The notes under the pieces were generated by a model. That model was not told the origin of the DNA. It worked only from the letters and a program-made list of their open reading frames with translations, and did no database searches. A DNA stretch of 64,000 nt from JANQEA01 sp964466035 (GTDB lineage: Bacteria; Bipolaricaulota; Bipolaricaulia; UBA7950; UBA9294), in the NCBI GenBank assembly GCA_964466035.1, contig CAYXLR010000001.1:186001-250000 (forward strand), written 5' to 3'. Below are positions 34,012-41,870 of this stretch, one piece after another. Within the stretch, counting starts at the first letter, position 1. Each line of letters opens with the position of its first letter. Position numbers and translations under genes: made by a program.

Positions 34012-35238
34012 CTATTGCACCGACTGCACGTCCGTCTTCCCGCGCCGCAGGAATCCCAGCGCGGCGAGGCCGAGGAGCGCCATGCCGGCCCACAGGACGA
34101 ACGGCATTCGAGCCCCATGGACGGCGAGGGCGTTGCCGAGTGGCGGGGCGATGAGCGCGCCGACGCGCAGCAGCGTCATCGCCAACCCGATCGCCGTTCC
34201 GGCGTACGCGGCCCCGACCCCGTTCACCTCGGTCACGGTGGTCATGAACACGGCCATGAACCCGTCGCGCACGGCGCCGGCGATCAGGACGGCGATCCAG
34301 ATGATCGCGCCGTCGACGATCGACAGCAGTCCGATGCCGACGACGGTCGTCAGTGCCGCCGCGACGAGGAGCGTCCGTCTCGACCGGATCCGGTCGGAGA
34401 GGATCGCGAGCGGGAAGACGGCGAGCAGGCTGATCGCGTGGAAGCCGGCCAGCGATCCGTCGGCGAGGGGGGCCGACCATCCGATGTCGCGAAGGTACAG
34501 CGGCAGGTAGCCGAGCAGCCCCTGGATGCCGCCGCCGACGCCGAGAAGGGCGACGCCGAGGACCCAGATGTCGCGAAGGCGGACCACGTGGGCGAGGCCC
34601 TCACGGATCGAGCCGGCTTGATCCTCCGGCGTCCGCCTCGTCTCCCGGGGGGAGACCGGCGCGAGGGCCCAAGGGAGACTGAACATGGCGCCGACGGCTC
34701 CATAGAAGAAGAGCACGTTCCGCCAGCTTCCGAGCCAGGGGGAGAGAACGGTCGCGCTGACGAGCGAGCCGAGCATGAAGCCGAGCGCCATCCCGCCGGA
34801 GACGACCGCGTTGGCCGCGCCGAGCCGCTTCCCCGAGAACCACAGCGCCTGGACCTTGTGAAGGTTCATCGGGATCGCCGCGGTCAACAGACCGGTCAGG
34901 AAGACGGTGAACGTCATCGTGGCGAGGCCGTTCGCCAGCCCGCGCGAGGCGCCGGCCAGACCGAGCAGAAGGCACGCGACGGCGAGCGTCCGCCTCGTCC
35001 CGAACCGGTCGCCGATCATTCCACCGATCAGGCTCGTGAACAGGCCGGCGAACGAGACGGTCCCCCAGACGGCGCCGACCTGGACGAGGGTCAGTCCGAG
35101 ATCCTCGGCGATCTCCGCGAACAGGACCGGCATCGCCATCGTCGGCGCCGCGACCGCCAGGGTGGCGGTGAGCCCCGAAAGGGCCAGCAAGTACCGGGGA
35201 TACCTTGAGCGGTTCGGCTCGCAATCAACTCCGTTCAC
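34012..35238 (-). CDS. major facilitator superfamily transporter
   Basis: Inner-membrane secondary transporter of 408 residues with about twelve hydrophobic helices. The signature loop between helices 2 and 3 reads GGMIGDRFGTRRTL, and the equivalent after helix 8 is AILSDRIRSRRTLL. GTG 35238 is chosen because AAGGAG lies eight bases upstream; an ATG at 35280 is the alternative. Its 3' end faces the tyrosine phenol-lyase gene. Substrate unknown. Confidence 0.9.
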   Translation of the reverse strand: MNGVDCEPNRSRYPRYLLALSGLTATLAVAAPTMAMPVLFAEIAEDLGLTLVQVGAVWGTVSFAGLFTSLIGGMIGDRFGTRRTLAVACLLLGLAGASRGLANGLATMTFTVFLTGLLTAAIPMNLHKVQALWFSGKRLGAANAVVSGGMALGFMLGSLVSATVLSPWLGSWRNVLFFYGAVGAMFSLPWALAPVSPRETRRTPEDQAGSIREGLAHVVRLRDIWVLGVALLGVGGGIQGLLGYLPLYLRDIGWSAPLADGSLAGFHAISLLAVFPLAILSDRIRSRRTLLVAAALTTVVGIGLLSIVDGAIIWIAVLIAGAVRDGFMAVFMTTVTEVNGVGAAYAGTAIGLAMTLLRVGALIAPPLGNALAVHGARMPFVLWAGMALLGLAALGFLRRGKTDVQSVQ

Positions 35239-35405
35239 CGGACGGACTCCTTCGTGCCTCGGCGCCTCGAGTCCTCGCATGAGGCGGCTCCACACTCTCG
35301 CGCCTCCGTGTCGACGAGCACGAATCCGTTGCTCCCGGCGGGAGGAGGTAATCGATGCCTGCGTTGATTCGCTGGGATTCCCGGCGTATCCGCCCTCCCT
35401 GTGCG

Positions 35406-35780
35406 TCAGAGGAAAGTCCCAAGTGCGATGAGCACGGCGATGGTAGCGAAGACGAACGGAACGGCCTTGCCCATGGCGACGGTGGTCCGTCGATAGGCGA
35501 TGAAGTCGGCGATCGCCATAACCCCGGCGAAGGCGGTGGCTGCGATCCCGACGACGGTTGCGGCACGGCCGACGTAGATCCCGAGCAGGATCATCGCCAT
35601 CGGCAGGCCGCCGAGGAAAAGAAGCATGAACCCGACGCCGTGCCACATGGCGCGAACCATCCCGGCTTCGTTGGCCGGCGTATCCTTGAAGCCCCTGAGA
35701 GCGGGCACCGTTGACGCGAAGTGGATAGTCCCCAGAAGAATGGCGGCCCCCGAGCCAACCAAGACGAGAACGTCGTTCAT
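35406..35780 (-). CDS. small integral membrane protein, four predicted helices
   Basis: Protein of 124 residues, almost entirely hydrophobic, with helices near 3-22, 42-62, 66-88 and 100-122. FKDTPANEAGMVRAMWHGVGF is a conserved-looking loop. The ATG at 35780 begins MNDVLVLVGS and has a weak GAGAGGG site. Function unknown. Confidence 0.65.
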   Translation of the reverse strand: MNDVLVLVGSGAAILLGTIHFASTVPALRGFKDTPANEAGMVRAMWHGVGFMLLFLGGLPMAMILLGIYVGRAATVVGIAATAFAGVMAIADFIAYRRTTVAMGKAVPFVFATIAVLIALGTFL

Positions 35781-35944
35781 CCCTCTCACCCCCACGCCAG
35801 CGTAGGTCTCACCGGGAGCGACGTCAAATCGGAGGGAGGTGTACGGGAAGTCACAACGGACGATACGACTCGCCTCACGCGACCCGCCGGCCTCCAATTC
35901 TCGCTCCGTGCGAGGCTCTGCTTGTGAAGGCCTTTACACGTAGG

Positions 35945-36460
35945 CTACTGATACCCGATCCAGCTCGCGAAGCTGTTCACGCTGAGGGTGAACCGGAGCA
36001 AGAATCGCGTGATGGCCTCGTCCGTCACGCCGCCGCCCACGTCCAGGTCCGCTTCGACGATCGGGTCCCCGTCCTCGTCCAAGAACGCCCGGCTGAAGCG
36101 CTTTTCCTGGTTGTATCCGTTGACGGTCCAGATCGTGGGTGGACTGGACATGCCGAATCCCGACCGGGCCAGCAGGCTCTCGTAGTTGTCGGGATCGTCC
36201 TCATCGTCGTCGTAGACGTAGAGACTGAAGTTCAATCCCGACTCGGTGATGGATATGCGCCACATCGGGTCGCCTGTGCCGTCCGTGTCGCGTTCATAGG
36301 TCATCACGTCTCCCAGCGTGTCCAGGATATCCTCGATCTGCTGGGCCGCGAGGTCGTCGAACGTCCATCGCTGGCCGTCTGCGAGCGCCGAGCCGGATCC
36401 GGCGACGAGAAACACGAGCGCCAGAACCAGCGCGACGAGGTCGCGCTTGTGAATGAACAT
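35945..36460 (-). CDS. secreted YbjN-domain protein
   Basis: Protein of 171 residues. The signal peptide (ALVLALVFLVAGSGSALA) is followed by a YbjN-type domain: IEDILDTLGDVMTYERD, the central strands, then NQEKRFSRAFLDEDGDPIVEADLDV, which is the most recognisable stretch. YbjN-fold proteins resemble type III chaperones; a periplasmic version suggests a binding role. AAGGAGG lies before the ATG at 36460. Confidence 0.78.
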   Translation of the reverse strand: MFIHKRDLVALVLALVFLVAGSGSALADGQRWTFDDLAAQQIEDILDTLGDVMTYERDTDGTGDPMWRISITESGLNFSLYVYDDDEDDPDNYESLLARSGFGMSSPPTIWTVNGYNQEKRFSRAFLDEDGDPIVEADLDVGGGVTDEAITRFLLRFTLSVNSFASWIGYQ

Positions 36461-36484
36461 GGATGTGCCTCCTTCGACGGGAAC

Positions 36485-36513
36485 ACTGTACGAGCACCGC
36501 GGCTTTGCGTCAA
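36485..36513 (-). promoter_or_regulatory. promoter of the YbjN-like gene
   Basis: On the minus strand: TTGACG (36513-36508), 17-base spacer, TACAGT (36490-36485), with an ordinary leader of about 18 bases carrying AAGGAGG. Confidence 0.6.
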
Positions 36514-36677
36514 ACCTCAAAGTCATATGGGGACTCACGACTTCGCGTTCTCACGGACGTCTTGGGAGGCGTGCAGACGACGAGGGGCGGAGGTGCCTTC
36601 GCACGCTCCCTGAAGACACGGCACCCTCTCGGCCGGGCTTTCGCGAACTCGTCGATCGTGCTATCCTCCGACCCGGA

Positions 36678-37340
36678 ATGAGCCTCATCCTGGCGGTACG
36701 GGACGATCGGGACGTCGTCATGGCGAGCGACGGTCGCGTGCTCGGCGAGGACCTCGGCGTGATGTCGAACGATTCGCTGAAGACCCTGGCGCTCAACGCG
36801 ACGGTGTGCCTCGGCCTGGCCGGCCCCACGGACGTGATGCGTCAGGTGCTTGGCTCGCTCGGGATCAAGTGCCGTGGCAGCCATCCGATCGACCTTCTCG
36901 GCGTGTGCCAGGAGGTGACCTGTCCGGTGGACGTCGACTATCGCGACGCGCGCGACGAACTGACGAGCGTGCTGCGGTGGATGACGCGGCGCGTGTCGTC
37001 GCGTCCTACCTCGTCGTCGATCCCGGCCGTGATCCTCGCGGGACGATCGAACGACCGCCCCGCCCTCTGCGAGTGGCGGGATCGGGCCCGCGCGATGGAG
37101 ACGACGGGAACGGCGGGTTACTCCGATGCGATCGCGGGCAGCCTGCCGGAGGAACGGACCCCCGAACGGGCGGAGTTCCTTCGGATGGTGCGTGGGGGGC
37201 GGTCGACCGACCGCGCCGAGGAGCGGCTGACGCGGGCGGTCCGGTACTGCGCGGGGTACTTCGGCGTAAAAGGCCCGGTGAGCCGGACCGTGTTCGTCCG
37301 GCGTCTGACCCGCGGCTTCCGGCTGGTCCGTGTCGAGTAG
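36678..37340 (+). CDS. possible Ntn-hydrolase-fold protein of unknown function
   Basis: Protein of 220 residues. The opening SLILAVRDDRDVVMASDGRV, followed by a short loop and KTLALNATVCLGLAGPTD, resembles the first strands of proteasome/HslV-type subunits, with Ser2 in the nucleophile position after Met removal. The rest is not recognised and is rich in Arg. TTTCGC (36639-36644), 17-base spacer, TATCCT (36662-36667) puts the start point about four bases before the ATG. The Ntn assignment is inference from a short stretch. Confidence 0.5.
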   Translation: MSLILAVRDDRDVVMASDGRVLGEDLGVMSNDSLKTLALNATVCLGLAGPTDVMRQVLGSLGIKCRGSHPIDLLGVCQEVTCPVDVDYRDARDELTSVLRWMTRRVSSRPTSSSIPAVILAGRSNDRPALCEWRDRARAMETTGTAGYSDAIAGSLPEERTPERAEFLRMVRGGRSTDRAEERLTRAVRYCAGYFGVKGPVSRTVFVRRLTRGFRLVRVE

Positions 37341-37454
37341 CCTCTCGCGGTCGTCCCTTGAACCGGGAGGGATCCGCTACTACCCTTCCTGGCGATCGAA
37401 GGCGTAGAACGCGGCCGGCGGGTCCGGCCGTCGCGGGGAAAAAGGAGATCGTCC

Positions 37455-37745
37455 ATGCCGATCCATCGGCACGAATGCGAGTCCTGCGGGAACCGGTACC
37501 GCGTCCTCGTGCTGCCGGGCGTCGACTCCGAGACCCCCACCTGTCCGGTCTGCGGCAGCACCGCCTCGCACCGACTGATGCCGCTCGTCGCCGTTCAGTT
37601 CAAGGGAAGCGGCTTCTACAAGACCGACCATGGAAGCAAGGGGCGCGCCCGCTCGGGCGGCGGAGAGACCGACACGGAAAGCGCCGAGACGCCCGGAAAC
37701 TCCAAGGCTCCCCCCTCATCGCCCAAGACCTCTTCCGAAGTGTAG
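37455..37745 (+). CDS. FmdB-type zinc-ribbon protein
   Basis: Protein of 96 residues. The zinc ribbon uses CESCG near 8-12 and CPVCG near 30-34, with the FmdB ending SHRLMPLVAVQFKGSGFYKTD. A low-complexity Ser/Gly/Pro-rich tail follows. AAAGGAG precedes the ATG. Role unknown; in some organisms such proteins sit near amidase or formamidase genes. Confidence 0.83.
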   Translation: MPIHRHECESCGNRYRVLVLPGVDSETPTCPVCGSTASHRLMPLVAVQFKGSGFYKTDHGSKGRARSGGGETDTESAETPGNSKAPPSSPKTSSEV

Positions 37746-37881
37746 CGTGCACGGGTCACCGGGAGCCCTCGGGAGTCAGCGGCTGACTTCGCATCGGTCT
37801 GGCGCAGGGCGAAGCTCGACTCGGGCGCCGCGGAGCTCCTTTGCGGCGACGACGCGCCCTTCCGCCTGATCGCCTACGGCT

Positions 37882-38217
37882 TCAGTGCTCTCCCGTCTGC
37901 ATGAGGTACCACGCGTAGCCTGTCGGGACGACGATCAGGATGTTGACGATGCCCAGCGCGATGTTCGCCCCTCCGAGGAAGAGGCTGATGAAGCCGAGGA
38001 CGACCCCGGCGACGGTCACGACGAGGCAGGTGAGCTTGGCCGTCTCGAGGTCGTTCGCGCGGAATCGGAGGATCCCTCCGAAGACGAGGCCGAGCCCGAT
38101 GGCGATGCCGATCACGAATCCCCACACGTTCTGCATCGAGATGGCGACGATCGACACGATCGCGATCCCCGCGAGCGTGACCACCATCAGCGACAGCGGA
38201 TCGAACAGGCGTTTCAT
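37882..38217 (-). CDS. small membrane protein, four predicted helices
   Basis: Protein of 111 residues with hydrophobic segments near 8-28, 30-50, 60-82 and 85-106. A charged loop FRANDLETAKL lies in the middle. AGGAGG precedes the ATG. No family recognised. Confidence 0.65.
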   Translation of the reverse strand: MKRLFDPLSLMVVTLAGIAIVSIVAISMQNVWGFVIGIAIGLGLVFGGILRFRANDLETAKLTCLVVTVAGVVLGFISLFLGGANIALGIVNILIVVPTGYAWYLMQTGEH

Positions 38218-38302
38218 GAATCCTCCTTTGCACGGTGCGCGTCCGAGGGCGCCGACACAGTGTACCGTCCCCGGCGCGCGGGAGGAAGACGGGGCGCGGC
38301 CG

Positions 38303-38983
38303 CTAGGCCAAGCTGCGGATTCGAACCTCGATCTCCGGACGGTCCTTCAGCAGCTCGACGAGCCGCCCCGTGTCCGTGCTTCCGAAGTGATACGGGTAGA
38401 GGATCCGCGGCTTCATCGCGATCGCGACGTCGGCGACCATCTCCGGCGACATCGTGTACGGGAGGTTCATCGGCAGGAAGGCGACGTCGATGTCGGATTG
38501 CGCCTTCAGCTCCGGCGTGTTCTCCGTGTCCCCGGCGACGAGGACGCGCAGATCGTCGAATGTGACGACGTAGCCGTTACCGTTCCCCAACGGGTGGAAC
38601 GGATCGCCGCTCTCGCGTTTGTGAACGAGGTTGTAGGCGGGGATCGCCTCGACGTGCAGGCCTTGGACCTCGGCGACGTCGCCGTTTCGCATGACCGTTC
38701 CGCCTTCGATCCGTCCCTCGCACAGCTCGGTGCAGACGACGTCGGTGGCGTCGGTTCGGATCTGCGCCAACGCCTCCGGATCGAGGTGATCGTGATGCTC
38801 GTGGGTGATCAGGACGACGTCCGCCTTCGGCAGCGTCGAGTAGTCGGCGACCCGGCCGAACGGATCGACGTAGATCCACTTCCCGCCGTAGGCGAACAGG
38901 AGCGATCCGTGGCCGAGGAACGTGATCTCCAGATCGCCGTTCGATGTCTCCAGACTGTCGGTCTCGTACTCACGCAGTGGCAT
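38303..38983 (-). CDS. metallo-beta-lactamase-fold metal-dependent hydrolase (UPF0173-like)
   Basis: Protein of 226 residues. LGHGSLLFAYGGKWIYVDPF near 24-43 is the opening of the UPF0173-type hydrolases. THEHHDHLD near 60-68 is the metal-binding HxHxDH motif, and AGDTENTPE near 150 supplies the bridging Asp. YPYHFGSTD near 196 gives the last His. GAGGGA precedes the ATG. Substrate unknown. Confidence 0.85.
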   Translation of the reverse strand: MPLREYETDSLETSNGDLEITFLGHGSLLFAYGGKWIYVDPFGRVADYSTLPKADVVLITHEHHDHLDPEALAQIRTDATDVVCTELCEGRIEGGTVMRNGDVAEVQGLHVEAIPAYNLVHKRESGDPFHPLGNGNGYVVTFDDLRVLVAGDTENTPELKAQSDIDVAFLPMNLPYTMSPEMVADVAIAMKPRILYPYHFGSTDTGRLVELLKDRPEIEVRIRSLA

Positions 38984-39072
38984 GGGCTCGCCTCCCTCGT
39001 TCTGTCCGCACCGGTCATCCGGGTGCCGACCGCCGACTCACTCTATCAAGCTCCTTCGCGCGCCGCAACGGG

Positions 39073-39101
39073 TTGGTCGGTCTCCAGGCGCTCGATAGAA
39101 T
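39073..39101 (+). promoter_or_regulatory. promoter of the second metallo-beta-lactamase-fold gene
   Basis: TTGGTC (39073-39078), 17-base spacer, TAGAAT (39096-39101). A short leader with GAGGTGATC leads to the GTG at 39121. Confidence 0.6.
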
Positions 39102-39120
39102 GGCCGACTGAGGTGATCGT

Positions 39121-40107
39121 GTGACTTCAAAGAGCGAATTCGGCGTCACGGCGAGCGCCACCGTCACGATCGTGGTGGACAACCTTGCAGGCATGCTCGC
39201 GCGATCGACCGAGGGCGTGAAGCGGTACGCGGGCGGAACGCTGATCGCGGAGCACGGATTCTCGGCGCTGATCGAGCTTCCTTCCGAGGAGCGGCGGATC
39301 CTCTGGGACGCGGGCGCGACCTCCTCGGCGGTGCTCGAGAACTTGGGCAGGATGGAGATCGATCCAGGGTCGATCGGCGTCATCGCGCTGAGCCACGGGC
39401 ACTGGGATCACGTGGCCGGGCTGTCGGAGATCCTCCGGGTTGTCTGCCGCCCGACGGAGCCGAAGACGTTCCCGTCGAAGACGCCCGACGAGACGTTGAT
39501 CGAGTACGCGAAGCCGGAAACGGTTCCGCTGGTCGTCCACCCGGCGGCGTTCCGCGAGCGATGGGCGTTCTACAAGGACGGCCGGCGCTACGGTCCGGTG
39601 AAGTCGACGAAGCGGGCGGAATGGACAGCGCTCGGCGCGTCGATCGTCGAGTCGGAGGGACCGCATCGGATCGTGGACGGATGTTGGACGACCGGCTACG
39701 TTCCGCGGGAGAGCTTCGAGACCGCCGGGCGATCCGAACTCCTCCGCTACCGCGAGGGGGACCGCTTCCTTCCGGACGACCTCGAGGAGGACCAGTCGAT
39801 CGTCCTTCACGTCGAGGGGAAGGGGCTCGTCGTCATCGCCGGATGCGCGCATTCCGGGATCGTCAACACCGTGCGGCACGCGCAGGCGATCTCGGGCGTC
39901 GAAACGGTGTACGCGGTCCTCGGCGGCTTCCACCTCGGGCGCGCGGACGAGGCGGACATCGAACGGACCGTCGACGCGATCGCGGAGATGGAACCAGCGA
40001 TGATCGTCCCGTCGCACTGCACCGGCTTCGACGCCATGCGGCGGTTCGCCGAGCGGCTGCCCGACGCGTTCGTCCTCGGGACGGTCGGAACGACGTACAC
40101 GTTCTAG
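39121..40107 (+). CDS. metallo-beta-lactamase-fold hydrolase, dihydropterin phosphate synthase-like
   Basis: Protein of 328 residues beginning at GTG. LSHGHWDHVAGL near 90-101 is the HxHxDH motif, and IAGCAHSGIVNTV near 240 and LGGFHLGRADE near 262 are the C-terminal metal-binding segments. This is the pattern of the archaeal/bacterial family annotated as 7,8-dihydropterin-6-yl-methyl aminobenzene phosphate synthases, an annotation that is often only approximate. Likely cytoplasmic. Confidence 0.83.
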   Translation: MTSKSEFGVTASATVTIVVDNLAGMLARSTEGVKRYAGGTLIAEHGFSALIELPSEERRILWDAGATSSAVLENLGRMEIDPGSIGVIALSHGHWDHVAGLSEILRVVCRPTEPKTFPSKTPDETLIEYAKPETVPLVVHPAAFRERWAFYKDGRRYGPVKSTKRAEWTALGASIVESEGPHRIVDGCWTTGYVPRESFETAGRSELLRYREGDRFLPDDLEEDQSIVLHVEGKGLVVIAGCAHSGIVNTVRHAQAISGVETVYAVLGGFHLGRADEADIERTVDAIAEMEPAMIVPSHCTGFDAMRRFAERLPDAFVLGTVGTTYTF

Positions 40108-40140
40108 TCCGGGCCGGCGGTCCGTTCTTCGAGAGGAAAG

Positions 40141-40272
40141 ATGGAAGCGATGGGGATTCGGCGCGGCGGGATCGCTCGGCCCGGCGAAGATCCGAGCGAG
40201 ACGCTCGAGCGGGCGGATAAGTTTCTCTACCGAAGCAAGGAGGCGGGGCGAGACCGCGTGACGTGCGGCTAG
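40141..40272 (+). pseudogene. remnant of a GGDEF (diguanylate cyclase) domain C-terminus
   Basis: A 43-codon frame ends ARPGEDPSETLERADKFLY then RSKEAGRDRVTCG and a stop. That is the end of a GGDEF domain (family ending: ADxALYxAKxxGRNRV). The catalytic GGDEF loop and everything before it are missing, and the upstream sequence is the intact phosphatase-like gene. Probably left by a deletion. Confidence 0.6.
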
Positions 40273-40329
40273 CCGTCCTCCGGCGTGCCCGGCGCCCACG
40301 CCGCGGGGAGCGCCTCGGTCGGATTCCGG

Positions 40330-40755
40330 CTACGAGTTGCGCAGGAACTCGGTCGGCGTGAGGATCGGGACCCCGACGTTCGAGCGGCCGTCGAGGAGGT
40401 CGTCGTCCTGGGTGATCAGCGTCGCCCCGGCGGCGTAAGCGAGCGCGCCGAACACCCGATCGGCCGGATCGTCGACCTGTCCGAACCAGTCCGGATTGAC
40501 CCGGCCCCGATGGCGGTTCTCCTCGCGGAAGAGGTCGGCGAACGGCTCCCACGAGATCGGCGGGATCCGATCGAGGATTCTCCGTGTCTCGCGTCGCGTC
40601 GCCTCGTTCCAGATCAGCCGCAGCCGTCCCTCACGGGCGGCCTCGACGATCCGCGCGGCGTGGCTCCGCGGACGGAACGCCGCGGCGACGAAGACGTTCG
40701 TGTCGAGGACGACGCGGGGGACGTCCTCCCGCCCACCGGTTCCGACCGCGGTCAT
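40330..40755 (-). CDS. PIN-domain putative RNase (COG1569-like)
   Basis: Protein of 141 residues. Acidic PIN residues are in place: RVVLDTNVFVAAAF near 14-27, Glu in WNEATRRE near 50, DPADRVFGALA near 96 and TQDDDLLDG near 115. The ATG at 40755 is supported by a leaderless promoter. No antitoxin gene is adjacent, so it is an orphan. Toxin role is inferred from the fold. Confidence 0.82.
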   Translation of the reverse strand: MTAVGTGGREDVPRVVLDTNVFVAAAFRPRSHAARIVEAAREGRLRLIWNEATRRETRRILDRIPPISWEPFADLFREENRHRGRVNPDWFGQVDDPADRVFGALAYAAGATLITQDDDLLDGRSNVGVPILTPTEFLRNS

Positions 40756-40761
40756 GAGCGG

Positions 40762-40790
40762 AGCGTAGGGCGCATCGCGAAGCCGGGCAA
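40762..40790 (-). promoter_or_regulatory. promoter of the PIN gene, leaderless type
   Basis: On the minus strand: TTGCCC (40790-40785), 17-base spacer, TACGCT (40767-40762), then six bases to the ATG at 40755. Confidence 0.65.
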
Positions 40791-40839
40791 GACCGGCGGC
40801 CGTTCGCTTCGTGTCGGCTCGTTCAAGCCGAGGCGCGGG

Positions 40840-41124
40840 CTACTTGAGGTTGGCGATGAAGTCGTCGATCGGGACGGCGGAGAGGGTCTGGATCTTCACG
40901 CTTCCGCGCGAGCCGAGCTCGACCGAGACGCGGGCGATCGCCGCGAGGTCGGGCGCCTCGACGACGGAGACGAAGTCGTAGGCCCCGAGGGTCGCGTACT
41001 GGTGGACGACGTGCGCCCCGAACGCCTCGATCTCCTGGTTGACCTCCTTGATCCGCTCCGGATGCTCCTTGATCGTCCCGGCGCCGGTGTCGGTCAGTCG
41101 ACTGAGGAGGATGTAGGTCGGCAT
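40840..41124 (-). CDS. GYD-domain protein
   Basis: Small protein of 94 residues with the GYD-family order: MPTYILLSRLTDTG at the start, LGAYDFVSVVEAPD near 46 (GYD variant with Ala) and the closing VKIQTLSAVPIDDF. AAGGAGGTGGC precedes the ATG. A ferredoxin-like fold is likely; function unknown. Confidence 0.82.
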   Translation of the reverse strand: MPTYILLSRLTDTGAGTIKEHPERIKEVNQEIEAFGAHVVHQYATLGAYDFVSVVEAPDLAAIARVSVELGSRGSVKIQTLSAVPIDDFIANLK

Positions 41125-41210
41125 GCGAGCCACCTCCTTCGCTTGAGGGGTCCTCCACCATAGCGAGCCGCTCGGCGGGCGACAACTGCGGTTCGGGTGC
41201 ATGCCGGCGA

Positions 41211-41870
41211 CTACGAAGGACGCGGACCGAACAGGACGGTCCCGAGCCGGACCAGCGTCGCGCCCTCTTCGATCGCGATCCCGAAGGAATCGCTCATCCC
41301 CATCGAGAGGACCCGCATCCCGGCGTCCGGGATCCGGAGGCCGGCGATCTCGTCGAACAGGCGTTTCGTCTCCGCGAAGAACGGGCGGATCTCCTCCGGG
41401 TCGTCGACGAGGGGGCCCATCGTCATCAGCCCCTCGATCCGGATCGAGGGAAGCCCGGCGATCGTGCGGACCAGGTCGGCGGCCTCTTCCGGGAGGACCC
41501 CGGACTTCTGCGGCTCGCGGGCGGAGTTGACCTCGATCAGGATCGGCAGGACGCGACCGACCTTCGCCGCCTCCCGGTCGATCGCCTCGGCGAGGCGGAC
41601 CGAGTCGACGGTCTCGATCGTATCGAACAGCCGAACGGCGGCCTTCGCCTTGTTCCGCTGAAGATGGCCGATCATATGCCACTCGGCCGCGTCGCGACCG
41701 AGCGCCTCGATCGCGCGCTGCGCCTCCTGGACGTAGTTCTGTCCGACGAGACGGATCCCGCCTTCGATCGCGGCGCGGATCTCGTCGACGGATCGCGTCT
41801 TGGCGGCGGCGAGAACGGAGACGTGCGAAGGAATTCCCGCGAGAACCTTCCCCACTCGATCGGCGATCAT
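41211..41870 (-). CDS. yggS: YggS/PROSC-family pyridoxal-phosphate homeostasis protein
   Basis: PLP-binding TIM-barrel protein of 219 residues. SVLAAAKTRSVDEI near 19-32 holds the PLP lysine, GQNYVQEA near 44 matches the usual GENYVQE, and WHMIGHLQRNKAK near 66-78 is the family signature. The closing SMGMSDSFGIAIEEGATLVRLG is also diagnostic. The start overlaps the stop of the ABC-F gene (ATGA). Confidence 0.95.
   Translation of the reverse strand: MIADRVGKVLAGIPSHVSVLAAAKTRSVDEIRAAIEGGIRLVGQNYVQEAQRAIEALGRDAAEWHMIGHLQRNKAKAAVRLFDTIETVDSVRLAEAIDREAAKVGRVLPILIEVNSAREPQKSGVLPEEAADLVRTIAGLPSIRIEGLMTMGPLVDDPEEIRPFFAETKRLFDEIAGLRIPDAGMRVLSMGMSDSFGIAIEEGATLVRLGTVLFGPRPS

Noticed and set aside
38300..38350. 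A tRNA-like T-arm (GATTCGAACCTCG)
   Set aside because: No acceptor stem or anticodon arm can be folded around it, and it lies within the 3' end of the metallo-beta-lactamase-fold gene. No tRNA was found anywhere in the window.
40330..40755. A VapBC toxin-antitoxin pair
   Set aside because: No small DNA-binding antitoxin gene lies within 300 bases on either side; the neighbour is a GYD protein and a GGDEF remnant.
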